DNA of 64,000 nucleotides from Sabellastarte sp. h YS-2021. Taxonomy: Eukaryota; Annelida; Polychaeta; Sabellida; Sabellidae. This document shows positions 50,901-61,873 of this stretch, in pieces (positions within the stretch are counted from its first letter, which is position 1; each line of letters opens with the position of its first letter). Below the pieces are notes generated by a model, which searched no databases, was not told the origin of the DNA, and worked only from the letters and a program-made list of their open reading frames with translations. The position numbers were made by a program, and so were the translations under genes. The DNA is taken from the NCBI GenBank assembly GCA_964017235.1, contig OZ024938.1, positions 47,032,332-47,096,331 on the forward strand, read 5' to 3'.

Positions 50901-53900
50901 CAAGGACACAGACAATGTGTCTCGCCATTTTTTATTACTGAAAGTACACACGTAAACCCCAGGGGGCACCTGCTGGAGGTTATATCTCCACTATAATTTG
51001 CCATTCTAATTTTGACCACCGTGAACTGCACACATGTTCTTTTCAGCGACTCAAGATGTCTGAAAAACAAAGAAAATGCTCAGTTTGCTTGGGTGATATG
51101 CTTCCATGGGATAATCACCAAGCCTGTTTGAAATGCAGAAACGACAAGAAGGGGAAAGACAAGTGTGTTGTGAGTAAGGAATCTGATTGCTCTATTTGTG
51201 CTGGGGCCTTAAAAATTCCTCACAGGAAAAAAGCTTCCAAGTCCAAAAGTTCTGAGAAGTTTGATGACTCTCTCTTGGATGAACCAACACCTTCAAAATC
51301 TTCACAGCCTTCTACTTCCAAACCTGATTCCTCGCTTCAAGACATGATTAAAGCTATGAATAATCAGTTGGCTTCCTTGGCTTCCCAGTTTGAAGAGTTC
51401 AAACGCAGTGACAAACCTTCAGTCTCTAAGAACAGTCTTCCTCTCTCTCAGGAGCAGGGTATGAGTGCCCCTGTCTCCCAGATGAGAACTCAGCCATCAG
51501 AAGGGGAGCTATCTGATGAAGTGTCCTCTTTGCCTGCCAGCAAACGACACAGATCTAAGTCTCCTCAAGGAGATGCAGACTCTCATTCACAGGAGTTAGA
51601 TCCCTCCTATGTAGAGATGCTCAATGCCATCAGAGGTCTACTGGACCTGGAGGTACCACAAGTAGAGTGCCTTGTGGTACCTTCAGCCTTTTCTAAGAAG
51701 CCCTCCAAGCAGGTGGTGAGAAAACAAAATTTGGCTTTACCTCCTGTTCAAGATATTCAGTCCATGTGGGACTACAGGTTTAGGAAGGCCTCTGGAACCA
51801 CAGTCAAAGACAAGTCCAGCTCTGAATCATTGTCTCAAGGACAGTTTTTGGCCTTTGAGAGGCCTGACATGATCTATTACACTACCTCTCCACAAAATAC
51901 GCCTTTGAAAGCTCCTTAAGTTACCTGACTCCTACTTCAACATAGCTAGAGTGAAATCTTTGTCAAATTCCATCTCTGTACCTTCCAAACAACATATTGT
52001 TCAAGAGACAGTTTGCAGGGAAAATGTTCAAATCTTGGGTCATGTAGTTTGGTTTTAAATGGCTATAGAGGACCTCAACAACAGAATCCAAGAGTTAGCT
52101 ACTGAAATTAGAGGGTCTGAAGATTTGGATACGGTCAAGGAATCAGCAGACCTCATGATAAAATATTCACAGCTACAGACTTCAGTTACCTCCTCCTTGG
52201 AGATAGCTCTGGATACGGTCCTGAAACAAAACATGACTCTGGCATGCAATATGCTCCTTGCAAGGAGAGACAGCTTATTGAAGGACTGCAGCTCAAAATT
52301 AGGTCCTAAGGACTTGGCAAACTTGCGTACAGACCATTTTGACCAGCAGGAGGTTTTCAACTCTGATATTTTATCCCAGGTTGAGGACAACATGATCAAA
52401 AGATTATCTATAATGAAAGACTCTGACTCCAAGTCATACAGAGATTCTGTGAAGAACTTCGATTTCAGGAGGTCTTCACATCCCAAGCCCTCTCAGGAAG
52501 GTAACAGGTCGTTTCGTGACCAACGAACGAAGCCAAACACCTCTTACAATCACTTCTCTGCACGCGCATCGCGAGGAGGCAGAGGCGGAAAGAGGAAGTG
52601 ACTTTCCAGGGACAAGATTGCAGGATTTTTGGCAGGTATGGGCAAAAAATCAAGCACATCCCAGAGTAGTAAGTTTACTACAACATGGTTATCGCCTCGA
52701 CTTCAAAATTCTACCCAAATTGTCGAAAATTCCGCTCATTTTGAGCAAATATCACAACAAAAACAAAAATGGCGCTCTCCACGAAGCGGTTCAGGCCATG
52801 CTTGCAAGAAAGGCGATAACTCATGTCAGGAAACCCTCTTCTCTGGGATATTACAGCAGACTATTTCTGGTACCCAAACCCATGAAATGGTGGAGACCAG
52901 TGATAGATTTAAGTATATTAAACAACCATTTACATGTACCGACATTCAAACTGGAAACAGCTGAATCTATCAGGAAGTCGATTAGAAAGGGGGAGTGCGT
53001 CACCTCGATAGACCTCACAGACACTTATTTTCATGTTCCAATTCACCCACAATCTCAAAAATATCTGAGATTTCAAACAAAAAAAGGGGTTTTCCAATTT
53101 CAGGCACTCCCTTTTGGTGTCGCAACAGCTCCCCTAGAGTTTACTCGCATTGTGAAAGAGGTAAAACTCATAGCTCAAGCCAAGAACCTCAGAATCCATC
53201 AATATCTGGACGACTGGCTTCTGCGGTCACCAACAAAGGATCAATGTCTCAAAGATTCGGAAAATTTAGTGAAATTTGTCCCAAGAACTAGGCTGGCTCA
53301 TCATCTGGCCCTTCCAACCCAAAAGAAACTCGATTGGTTAAAAGTTCAGACTGTTTCCATCAGAAAGTCATTAGTCTTGACTCCAAGAAAGCTCATGTCA
53401 CTCATAGGGACATTAGCTTCCTTAGAAAAAACAGTACCTCTGGGAAGGTTACACATGAGACCTTTTCAGTGGTACCTAAGGTCACACTGGAAGTTTCCCC
53501 AGTCACTGGACAAAAGGATCCCAATAACAGGGAATTTTCTGAATCATCTCAAATGTTGGGAGGATCTACAGAATCTTATGGCAGGTGCTCCTATCCATCC
53601 TCATGTTCACAACACATTGGTGTTCACAGATGCCTCCCAAAAAGGCTGGGGAGCTCACTTGAATGAAATAGTTCTCAGTGGCCTCTGGTCAAACAAGGAG
53701 GCTCAGCTTCACATCAACGTATTGGAGCTAAAAGCTGTTCTCCTGGCCCTAAAGGGGTTTCAGGAGCACTTGCAAGGTCAAAGCGTGCTCATCTGTTCAG
53801 ACAACAGTACAGTAGCATCTTATCTGAACAAAGAAGGAGGCACCCATTCCATATAAATGTGTGCTCTTATCTGGAGAATTCTGGCATTCACAAATTCCAG

Positions 53901-56900
53901 AAGGAGCCACATAAGAGCAAGACATGTACCTGGATCCCTAAATGTGATAGCAGACTCCCTATCAAGAAGGGACAAGGTCATGCAAACAGAGTGGTCCCTT
54001 CACCAACAGATATTCAACCAAATTTGCAAAGTTTGGCACACACCAATGGTAGACCTGTTTGCAACTCATCTAAATTACAAACTTCCAATTTATGTATCTC
54101 CTGTCCCAGACAAAAAGGCTTGGAAAATAGATGCATTGAATATCTGTTGGGGAGGCCTAGACGGCTATGTCTTCTGCCCAGTAGCCATCCCGCCACAAGT
54201 AATTAAAAAAATAATAACATACCCATGCAGGATGATAGTACTGGCCCCAGGGTGGCCAGGGATGCCATGGTTTTGGGATCTGGTGGATCTTTCGACCAGG
54301 GTACCCCTACAGCTCCCTCATTGGAAGACACTATTGAAACAGCCACACTCCAACAGGTTCCACAACAACGTGGAGTACCTGAATCTACATGTGTGGCTTC
54401 TGGATTCCAGGAATCCAATTCTGGAAGATTCTCATCTGAGGTGGCAGAAAGAATTAAGACACCTCAGAGGAAATCCTCAAGAAAAGTCTACCAATCAAGG
54501 TGGACCATTTATGGGCAATGGTGCTCACAGAATAAGGTGGACACCTCAACACCTGTTCCCCAGGTAGCAGAATTCTTAAACTACCTGTTCACAGTCAAAA
54601 ACCTCAAACCAGCTACAATTACTGGTTATAGAACAGCAATAGCTGATGCTTTGGGTTCTCAGGGTGAACTCATCTCAAAAAGTCTAGAACTGAATAGACT
54701 TATTGCCAGCTTCACCAGGGATAGACCTAAACCAAATAGGTCCATACCTACATGGGACCTCTCCTTGGTCCTCTTAGGTTTGACAAAACCTCCTTTTGAG
54801 CCTTTATCTGAGGCTCCTTTGAAGTGGCTAACTTACAAGACAGTTTTCCTGCTGGCTTTAGCGTCAGGTAAAAGAAGGAGTGAGATACATGCTTGGACTC
54901 ACTCTTCTGTCTCTTCAAGGAGAAATTGGTCAGAGGTCACTGTTTCTCCTTCTCCAGCATTCCCGGCCAAAAACCAGTTGGCTTCGGATGGCCCTGATTC
55001 CATTAAACCAGTAGTTATACCAGCTCTTACTACCATGTTGGACAGTTCACTGGTGGAGGACAAGTCACTTTGTCCAGTTAGGGCCCTCAAAGTCTACTTA
55101 GACAAGACCAAATCAATGAGAAAGGGCAAGGCCCTTCTCTTTGTATCACTTAGGGAAGGTTATTCCAAGGATATCTCAAGAATAGCCATTTCCCAGTGGA
55201 TCAAACACACCATTCACACTTGCTATCAGTCTTCGGATATGACTGATCAACAGGTCACTCAGGTCAGAGCTCATGATGTTAGAGCTATGGCTGCATCACT
55301 TGCGTTCAAAGGAGGTATCTCCTTAGAGCAGGTCTTGAGCTCATGTTATTGGACAGGAGATCCCACAATACCTTCACAAATTTTTATTTGAAAGATATTT
55401 GCTGGGAAAATGATGATATTTTAAAGTTAGGTCCCATTGTTTCTGCACAGCATATAGTGAACAATTGAGACTTAATAATTTAATCAGTCTTTATTTTTTC
55501 AGGATGTATGGAATTGGACTGGAATGTAGTAGGACTTTGATTTTTGAACACGACTATGGATAAGAATTCATGTTATGGCTGCTTGGCTTGAGGGACAGCT
55601 GCACTCTGACTGTTGGAGTTCTATTCAACTGGGCACAGCTGATCTTTGACCCCTGCACATCTGTACAGATAGGGTGACAGGATTCATAGATATCATACTA
55701 TGTATAGTACAGCATGCTGCTTTCATAAGTGGGTGAGTACTTTGCAGTTACTTTATTACAACTACTTTTTTCACTTTATCAGTACTTGTAATAACAATAA
55801 TATAATAATTACAGTTTAACTATATGTACTATATTACAGTTGTTTGTAGTATAACATATTGTGTCTATGCATTTTTAACGCTCAACGATAGGAGAGGGTT
55901 ATTGTAATCAGTTTGTTTCTGTCTGTCCATCTGTCTGTCTGTCTGTCTGTCTGTGCACCATTTCGCTCTTATAACTCAAAAACTATAACACCAATCAAGC
56001 TCAAATTTGGTGGGCAGGTATTTTATGGGGTACAGACAGATTCTTCCAAATTTGGTGTAATTTGTGTGAAAATTAAAGCCAGGAGAGAGTTTTTCTTATT
56101 TTTAATTGGGCTTTTACAGTGAAATCTGCTTCTCTGTCTGTGCACTGTTTTGCCCTTATAACTCAAAAACTATAACATCAATCAATCTCAAATTTAGTGG
56201 GCAGGTATTTTATGGGGAACAGATGGATTCTTCCAAATTTGGTGTAATTTGTTTGAAAATTAAAGCCAGGAGAGAGTTTTTCTTATTTTTAATTGGGAAT
56301 ACACAGTGAAACTGCTTCTCTTCATCACATAGTTAAAACAAGATGCACTCAGAGAGAGCAAAACGCTCGAATCAATGTGACCAGTCTCACAAGTGTTATA
56401 AAGTATAACACACATCCAGGCTTATTGGTATCCAGAATATTAACTAGATTTTCCTAAAATGTAATCACTCCTTCCCATGGCTAGCCCCTTCCTACTTAAA
56501 ATTTAACATCAAAATTTATTCATTACTTTTGAAGAAATATCAAGTAGAAAGCTAAAATCATTAAAATACATTGAAATGGGACCTATAAAAATTCATGATT
56601 TTTTGTATCCAAAATATGATCCAGGTCTTTCCCAAAAATTAGTAACTTCTTCCTTTGACCAGGTCCTACCCATAAAATTTTTATAAAGATCTGTTCATTA
56701 GTTCTGGAGTAATCTGAACACCAAAAACAGACAGACAAATAGACAGAAAAGCACACAAAAACATAAACTCCTGGTAGAGGTAAAAATATTGGTTAAAAGC
56801 CACTTCTTGGTGAAAATCACTCAGGGTAAATTTTTTGTGATGGACTGTCAAGAAATTGAAACAAACAAACAAACAAACAAAAAAACAGAAATAAATAAAC

Positions 56901-59900
56901 ATGGCAAACACACCACCTCCCTCTCAATTATCTTTATGTCAATTTCAAGACATAAATTTAATGAGAAGAAATATTATTACTTAAAGACAGCAAATATCAC
57001 AAGCTAGGGTTTGTGACCTCACAATGACAATTGCATTGTGACATCATTAAGTAATGACATCATCAGAAACAAAATATTGATTTTTTACATATGTAATGAA
57101 GAGTAGACATCTCATCTTGGTTAAGTGTTTTTTAGACACCAAAAATTTAAATGTGTTTAATTTTCTCTTTTCTTTCTAGCAAAACCTTTAAGAAATTCTT
57201 TAAAAAGCCTAAAAAAAGAAATACTTAAAAAAGAAAAACTGAAAAAAAATAGTGAATGGTATTGAACCCCAAACATAGGATTACAAGTTCTTCACATTAC
57301 ACTCACAGCTACAGAGGAATTCTTTTTGCACAAAAATTCATGAGGAAGAAATCCTGTCATGATATTGATTTTTCACATGTGTGACCAAGCATAGCAACAC
57401 ACACATACACACATTAATAAAGCATTGGGGGAAGCAAAGCTGATTGTGTGTGGATTATTGATTGATTGGAGAAGCAGATTTCACTGTAAAAGCCCAATTA
57501 AAAATAAGAAAAACTCTCTCCTGGCTTTAATTTTCAAACAAATTACACCAAATTTGGAAGAATGCATCTGTACCCCATGAAATACCTGCCCACCAAATTT
57601 CAGCTTGATTGGTGTTATAGTTTTTGAGTTATAAGGGCGAAACGGTGCACAGACAGACAGACGGACAGACAGACAGACAGACAGAATTAAACTGATTACA
57701 ATAACCCTCTCCTATTGTCGAGCGTTAAAAATCAATATTTTGCTTTCTGATGATGTCATTACTCTGTGATGTCACAATGCAACTGTCATTGTGAGGTCAC
57801 AAACCTAGCTTGTGATACTTGCTGTCTTTAAGTAAAAATATTTCTTCTCATTTTAATAAACATAATAAAGAGGGAGGTGGTATATTCATCATTTTTATTA
57901 ATTATTATTTCTGTTTTATTTTCTCTTTTTTTATTTCAATTCCTTGACAGTCCATCACAAAAAATTACCATGTGTGATTTTCACCAAGTGACCTTTAAGC
58001 AATATTTTTACCTCCACCAGCAGTTTAATGTTTTTGTGTGCTTATTGTTTATTTTTTTTATTTTATTTTATTTATTATTTTGTGTGTGGGGGGGGGGAGA
58101 TGTAGTTACTAAAAGAAAGATCAGGATCTTAATTTGGATACAAAAAATTCATGATTTTTCAGAGGTCCCATTTCAATGTATCATAAATGACTAGCTTTCT
58201 ACTTGATATTTCTATGAAGATTAATTTACATGTTTGGTTTTATTTTATTGTCTTCCTTACAATACCTTATATCACTTGATGAACTGGTCACATGGAGTCG
58301 AGCGTTTTGCTCTCTCTGAGTGCATCTTGTTTGTATCTGTATAACCTCAAGAACTCTCCTATAGCACTTGACAGTCCTCAGAAGTCTACCCACCCATGGA
58401 CCTCAGGGCTGCATTCAAGCATTTGTTGGGATTATGTAAGTACGTTTTTATGCAATAAAATTGGTTAATTTTATTGTAATTGGAATTTTTATAAATAAAA
58501 ATACTTAATAATCCCAACAAGGAGAGTCCCACCCTCCTCCCCTCTACCATCTTCTGAGGGTTAGGGTCAAAATTTTAAGAATGGCAACTTACAGTGGAAA
58601 TATAACCTCCAGCAGGTGCCCTCTGGGGTTTACGTGTGTACTTTCAGTAATAAAAAATGGCGAGACACATTGTCTGTGTCCTTGACCTAACGGTAGGTCA
58701 CGTAAGCATTTGTTGGGATTATGTAAGTATTTTTATTTATAAAAAGTCCAATTACAATAAAATTAACCAAGTTTGATATTTTTCAAAATCTGGTAACATC
58801 AGCTAGACCAAATCATGGAATTTGGATGTGCTCCAGAAAGGGTGTTATAGGTAGAGATCTCAAATTTGCAGGATATGTTCATCATTACACAATATTGATA
58901 GAGAATAATTTTGGCCTCATTTTGAAAAACATGATGGCCGCCACAGGCGTTTCTTTTTAGTCATGAAAAGTGTTTATATCTCTCTTATTATTGGTCCTAG
59001 AGGTCTGCAATGTGAAACCAACCAAAAGGAAATCATGGGCTAGGAATCGTCAAAGTCAAACGAGGATAACCAAATTTAAAAATGCTTTTAGCTTGCTTAT
59101 TATTGGTCCTAGAGGTTTACAATATGAAACCAACGTACAGGAAACCATGAGCTAGGAATCTTCTGATGTCCCCAAATTTGACCTTGGGCCCCTCCTACAA
59201 GGTCAGATGAGGGTAGCCAAACGTAAAAGTGCTAACAACTTGCTTATTATTGAAAAATGCTGTTTATCTTGGAAGCTATGTTAATTGTCCTTTTCTGGTG
59301 AGTATATCTTGCATCTGGCCACAGATGCGTCCTTGGTCTAGTTTTTTATTGCTGACAGATCAGGAGGGTTGGAGATGTGAACCCATGATATATTCATTTG
59401 CCAATATCTTTACTAATATTGCAAGTGTATTAAATTACATAGGTTGGAGTCAAAAGTACTGGGGACTCTAAGATTGGTCAGGATGGGTCAGATGAGTAGG
59501 GATAGGTTGGGTAACTCCACTCAGATCCCCAGGGTCTGGATGCCTTTGAATTTTCCTACCTTTTAAAATTCTTACACATTTCTACCCTTATTCTTGCTGA
59601 TGTTAAAGTCTAGATCTCTGTCCCATCAGTTCTTTAATATGGAACTAGGCCTTTAAATAAAGAAAACAACTGATAAAGGATGTTATAATTATTTGTCACA
59701 ATTCGTCTAACCGCATTTGGCTTCTCATCTTTTACAAATCATTTTTGGCTTTGACTTTTGTGGTTTTAAACTCAAATCTGGACTTATATAAACATGTCTA
59801 AAATGTTGGTGGAGTCTCCACCGATTCAACAAGGATTCAGTAAGAATTTGACTATGACAGGCTGTATTTTTTAACCTTTGTGGTGCGTATGGAATTAAAA

Positions 59901-60356
59901 GTGAATAAATTTAACCTTGCAGGGTATGAAACATGATGTCAAACATTGTACCCATTACTTACATCTATTTTTAGTCAATAATATCATACATTTAAGCAAA
60001 ATTTTAACTAAACCAATTAACTCCTGGATAAAGTGCAAAGTGTGTTTCATTGGCAAGGCTATTTTGAATTTTAAGAAATTGTAAGCAATCCTGAGACACA
60101 CATGTATGTATAAGATATTAGCTGTGTGTTCTACTTCTTTACTGGCTTTGATATACATTTGATTTTAAGGCTACAGTTCTACCATTTTCAAGAACTTTTT
60201 GAAAACTATATTTATGTGCTAATATAACATAAAAAAATTAAATTTATGGACACCTTCTTCTTATTGCAGTTTAGAAAATTTGAAGAAAAGCATTCAGTCT
60301 GCAGTTCAACCATTAACTACCAATGAAGAAGAGGTTTTGAAGAATATAATGAAAAT
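35988..60356 (+). CDS. Gene 3: aldo-keto reductase, L-galactose-dehydrogenase-like; 3' end uncertain
   Basis: Exons 35988-36057, 40182-40327, 42597-42758, 44169-44299, 45411-45513, 48540-48671, 50115-50200 and 60270-60356 give 305 residues plus two bases, all junctions GT-AG. The TIM-barrel oxidoreductase uses NAD(P)H. The catalytic tetrad is visible: D56 and Y61 (YIDTAPWYG), K87 (FLATKVGRY) and H128 (VHDMEF). Family blocks include RKLGTTDMVVSS, FDFSAEKTLASVDESL, ARYIGITGYPLE and GLINASPLSMGLLTNRGP, which point to the L-galactose dehydrogenase-like group found in plants and many animals. The substrate in animals is not settled. The protein is presumably cytosolic because there is no signal peptide. 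Exon 8 ends AAAAT|GTAAGT. Reading through gives a TAA at 60358-60360, but the strong donor suggests one more exon, for which 63643-63685 is a weak candidate. Confidence 0.93.
36125..36275 (+). repeat. tRNA-derived SINE, family B
   Basis: Head GGTGGCCCAGTGGTTAGTAA, then TCATAGGCTGTCACCTCTGT and CCCAGTATAACCCTGGCTGT. A second copy on the - strand is at 60970-61111, which confirms a dispersed family. Located in gene 3 intron 1. Confidence 0.75.
37385..37640 (+). repeat. Older SINE copy related to family A
   Basis: GTGAGAAAGCTTGTAGCTGC through ACCAACTAGTATGCACTGCT parallels the body of the family A SINE at 12942-13170. Its tRNA-like head is much degraded. In gene 3 intron 1. Confidence 0.5.
37725..37785 (+). 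repeat. Short dispersed 3'-tail repeat, copy 1
   Basis: GTTGTGCCTTAGAATCTGTC followed by GCATTATAAAAGTC. The same phrase recurs at 44990-45040, where it ends in an AATAG repeat. It looks like the shared 3' tail of a SINE or LINE. Confidence 0.5.
37835..40062 (+). mobile_element. L1/Tx1-like LINE, internally deleted, with 18-bp target-site duplication
   Basis: The word AATTATGATACATGGCCA stands at 37817-37834 and again at 40063-40080, giving an exact 18-bp target duplication. The inserted 2228 bp ends in ATAAACAAATAAAAAAAA. On the + strand it holds an APE endonuclease remnant (LLQETHS near 38255; YIYAPTKDDTKAQNALLNEL and PLIIGGEW near 38480-38580) and a linker with GEKNSKYFF near 39270. The reverse transcriptase is missing. 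The C-terminal region (CNYCNLCIDTVEHHLYYC near 39590-39645) follows directly. It lies in sense orientation in gene 3 intron 1. Confidence 0.9.
40930..41395 (+). repeat. Tandem 145-bp repeat, three copies
   Basis: Units start at about 40952, 41097 and 41241 with CCGGGCTATATCTCGGAAAC-like words. They run through GGTGTAGGAAGTTGATAC and CATTGGTTAGGAGGTGTAGG to clustered TGACCTT words. Spacing is about 144-145 bp. The same unit, reversed, is inside the foldback element at 7917-8210. In gene 3 intron 2. Confidence 0.9.
42876..42967. repeat. Short tandem duplication, about 50-bp unit
   Basis: The stretch AATATTTTAAATTGTGATGT followed by AAAGGGTTAAAATATTTTAA occurs twice in immediate succession in gene 3 intron 3. 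Confidence 0.85.
44990..45060 (+). repeat. Short dispersed 3'-tail repeat, copy 2
   Basis: GTTGCACCTTAGAGTCTGCC then GCTATAAAAGTCTAG and an AATAG run, matching 37725-37785. Confidence 0.5.
45220..45346. mobile_element. Solo right end of a Harbinger-family element
   Basis: GGTGATACTGCCTGTAGTGTGAAAGGGGTA, with CCAAGGACAGGGATG about 50 bp before it, closely matches the right end of the Harbinger at about 6670-6733. It lies 64 bp before exon 5 of gene 3. I did not find the matching left end. Confidence 0.65.
46545..46800. repeat. Dispersed repeat related to 58960-59260
   Basis: Phrases such as TCATTATTGTTCCTGTAG and GAAATCATAAGCTGGGTATC parallel the units at 58975 and 59094. Gene 3 intron 5. 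Confidence 0.5.
50290..50838 (+). mobile_element. CR1-like LINE fragment (C-terminal part of reverse transcriptase ORF)
   Basis: An open frame of 148 residues (50313-50759) contains SRLDYCNSLYQCL, IRLQCLQNVLVRVV, HITPVLKSLHWLSVKERI and FKTATLIYKHL. These are typical of the region after the polymerase in CR1/L2-type LINEs. It stops at 50757-50759, and further coding traces continue until the DIRS element cuts in at 50839. Only this fragment remains. It is in gene 3 intron 7. Confidence 0.8.
50839..51016 (+). repeat. DIRS left inverted terminal repeat
   Basis: Starts TTTTATTGCATAAAACGTAC and contains ACATAATCCCAACAAATGCT and GACACAGACAATGTGTCTCG, the latter a short palindrome. It is the inverse of 58566-58770. 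Confidence 0.9.
51056..52601 (+). pseudogene. DIRS gag-like ORF, frameshifted
   Basis: The first frame (51056-51919, 287 residues) opens with a Cys/His cluster (CSVCLGDMLPWDNHQACLKC and a later CSIC), followed by a Ser/Lys-rich region. A stop at 51917-51919 and a frame change lead to a second frame (52059-52601, 180 residues), which has a coiled-coil-like middle and ends in a basic RGGRGGKRK tail. In DIRS elements the first ORF is taken to be the nucleic-acid-binding structural protein. The end overlaps the polymerase frame by about 86 bp. Confidence 0.75.
52516..54567 (+). pseudogene. DIRS reverse transcriptase / RNase H, one stop and internal damage
   Basis: The RT region shows WWRPVIDLSILNNHL, CVTSIDLTDTYFHVPIHP, FQALPFGVATAPLEFTRI and the catalytic YLDD at 53203-53214, followed by W as usual for DIRS. 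The RNase H shows LVFTDASQKGWGAHL, INVLELKAVLLAL and ICSDNSTV. A TAA at 53854-53856 splits it; the same frame continues at 53857 with the rest of RNase H (RHVPGSLNVIADSLSR). Near 53275-53340 the frame shifts and returns, and a short segment seems to be missing. It cannot make a full protein. Confidence 0.88.
54225..55468 (+). pseudogene. DIRS tyrosine recombinase, frameshifted near its end
   Basis: The open frame 54225-55391 overlaps the polymerase frame by about 340 bp, as in other DIRS elements. It has the SAM-like N-terminal core (YQSRWTIYGQWC, ATITGYRTAIADAL), then the catalytic part with the first Arg in LASGKRRSEIHAW and HDVR for the His/second Arg pair. The nucleophile Tyr is not in this frame. 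It appears in the next frame (NFYLKD, about 55379-55396), which runs on to a TGA at 55466-55468. A single indel near 55360-55378 therefore separates the Tyr from the rest. Confidence 0.88.
55915..55953. repeat. (TCTG)n microsatellite
   Basis: Nine or so TCTG units in block A of the inverted repeat. The reverse-complement run is at 57650-57684. Confidence 0.9.
57650..57684. repeat. (CAGA)n microsatellite
   Basis: Mirror of the run at 55915, with one CAGACGGA interruption. Confidence 0.9.
58416..58520. repeat. DIRS internal complementary region
   Basis: AAGCATTTGTTGGGATTATG to GCAATAAAA is the reverse complement of the left terminus. TTGGTTAATTTTATTGTAAT to AATCCCAACAA is the reverse complement of the right terminus. 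The abutting of the two marks the circle junction template. Confidence 0.85.
58566..58770 (+). repeat. DIRS right inverted terminal repeat
   Basis: Reverse complement of 50839-51016 over nearly its full length, extended at the outer side by AGTCCAATTACAATAAAATT and AACCAA. Confidence 0.9.
58960..59270. repeat. Tandem units of about 120-145 bp
   Basis: TTATTATTGGTCCTAGAGGT recurs at about 58983 and 59098, with a partial TTATTATTG at 59241. It is related to 46545-46800. In gene 3 intron 7. Confidence 0.65.
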
Positions 60357-60969
60357 GTAAGTACCAATTTTCAATTATACTTTACCTGTTTTAGTGTTAT
60401 AAGAAATGCATGCTTTGTAATTCAATTCTGGACATGAGTTATTTCTTTATTCAACTATTTAGGTAGCTCATATTCTTAGCTATTTCCTATGACACATAAC
60501 TCCTTGCCCAATGCAGATCTCTAAGGTTACATGACTTAACCAAATATATATACATATAATGTGAAAACTTTTACTGTAGGTATGGTTGTGATCTTTGTGA
60601 TGTCCTGCCCAAATTTTAGTGTTACAGATGAATATTTGACATAACTTTTATGGGGTGAATGAGATGCATATGGCATCTACAGTGTTCACCCACCATAGCA
60701 GTAACATTATTTTGCCACCAAGATGTAATGTTGTATAACTGATCCCTTAATTATTAAAGCAACTTTCTGAATCCCATGGCAAAACATTGTCACTGTCTTG
60801 ACAGAATTGAAGGTGCGAACTGACTTTGGCATTGGGATTTAATTGACATTCTTCTCATATCATTTCCAAATTTCAACATTACATGTGAATTTTGAAAATT
60901 TATAAAAATTATGTGCAAAACAGGATGTGCATGGTACTTGAGATTGGGGTATCAAAGTCAACGTTAAGG

Positions 60970-61111
60970 TTTTAGTATACATACTGTTCAACAGCCAGGG
61001 TCATATTGGGACAGGTCTTTAGCATTGCCACTTGTGGGACTCGAGCCTACAGAGGTGACAGCCTATGACTAGATGCCAGACTTGCTAACCACTAGGAAAC
61101 TAAGGATCCTA
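60970..61111 (-). repeat. SINE family B, second copy
   Basis: On the - strand it reads TTTCCTAGTGGTTAGCAAGT, TCATAGGCTGTCACCTCTGT and GACCCTGGCTGTTGAACAG, matching 36125-36275. Confidence 0.75.
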
Positions 61112-61873
61112 AGAGATTTGAGTATCAGCAAGCTGAAGGTACGAAGAGACTTTGGTATTGGCATGTAATTTTTTTTTATGTATTTAATTTTGAAATCTAT
61201 TCCATAGCTCTAAATTCAGTACTCCTCACAACGTGTCAAACTTTCATGGTTACATATAATTTTTTGACTCATTTGTGGCAGAAAAAAATTATGCACATGG
61301 TACTTGAGATTGAAGTATCAGTAGATCAAGGAGTAAGGCTACTATGGAATTGGGTGTAATTTTAGACCAAGTCCACAGTCCTTACTGTCATACTCCTCAC
61401 ATCCTGTCCAACTTTCAGCTTTACATATAAATTTTTGGCTCAGTTATGCGGAAAACCAGGGTGCATCTGGTGCTTAAGATTGGTATGTTGGTCATTCAAG
61501 TGGTGAAGTAACTTTGACTGCAGGATGTAATTGGAAAACCTATTCCATTGTTCTTAGTGGTATGCTGTTCACATCCTATCCAATTTTCAGTGTTATATTT
61601 AAAATTTTTGTCACATTTATGTGGATAACAAATTGAATCCGGTCGTTGACATTGTAGTATCAGAGGCTCAAGCATTGAAGTGACTTTTGCAGTAGAATGC
61701 AAAATTGAAAGCAATTCCACAGTTCTAACTGCCATACTTTCAGTATTCTTTCCAAGTTTCAGCATGACATATGAGTTTTTGGCTCAGTTATTATGGAAAC
61801 AGGATGTATTTAGTACTTCAGATGTATTTAGTACTTGAGACAGGGTTATCAGCAATCAGGGGATGAAGTAACA

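Larger units (their letters stand above)
55867..58333. mobile_element. Inverted, permuted repeat pair inserted in the DIRS element
   Basis: The left half has blocks A (55870-56107), A again (56130-56310), B (56339-56385), C (56460-56790), D (56800-56870) and E (56885-57090). The right half has, reversed, A (57466-57727), E (57728-57890), D (57945-58000), C (58000-58195) and B (58288-58333). The two halves are inverted copies of the same unit cut at different points. Block A contains CTTATAACTCAAAAACTATA. No coding sequence is seen. Confidence 0.75.
50839..58770 (+). mobile_element. DIRS-type tyrosine-recombinase retrotransposon, with a nested insertion
   Basis: Inverted terminal repeats at 50839-51016 and 58566-58770 match almost base for base when one is reversed. 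An internal complementary region (about 58416-58520) reads as the reverse complement of the left end joined directly to that of the right end, as expected of DIRS elements that replicate through a circle. Between them, on the + strand, are the gag-like frame, the reverse transcriptase/RNase H and the tyrosine recombinase. About 2.5 kb of foreign inverted-repeat DNA (55867-58333) lies in its 3' non-coding part; without it the element would be about 5.5 kb, a normal size. The coding frames contain stops and frameshifts. Confidence 0.93.

Noticed and set aside
52629-53666. Additional open frames inside the DIRS polymerase region
   Set aside because: They are shadows of the reverse transcriptase frame without own motifs. 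Some read-through reflects the frameshifts in the copy.
60357-60360. TAA as the certain end of gene 3
   Set aside because: The stop is created by reading into a full GTAAGT donor, and the protein would be shorter than relatives. It is kept as an alternative only.
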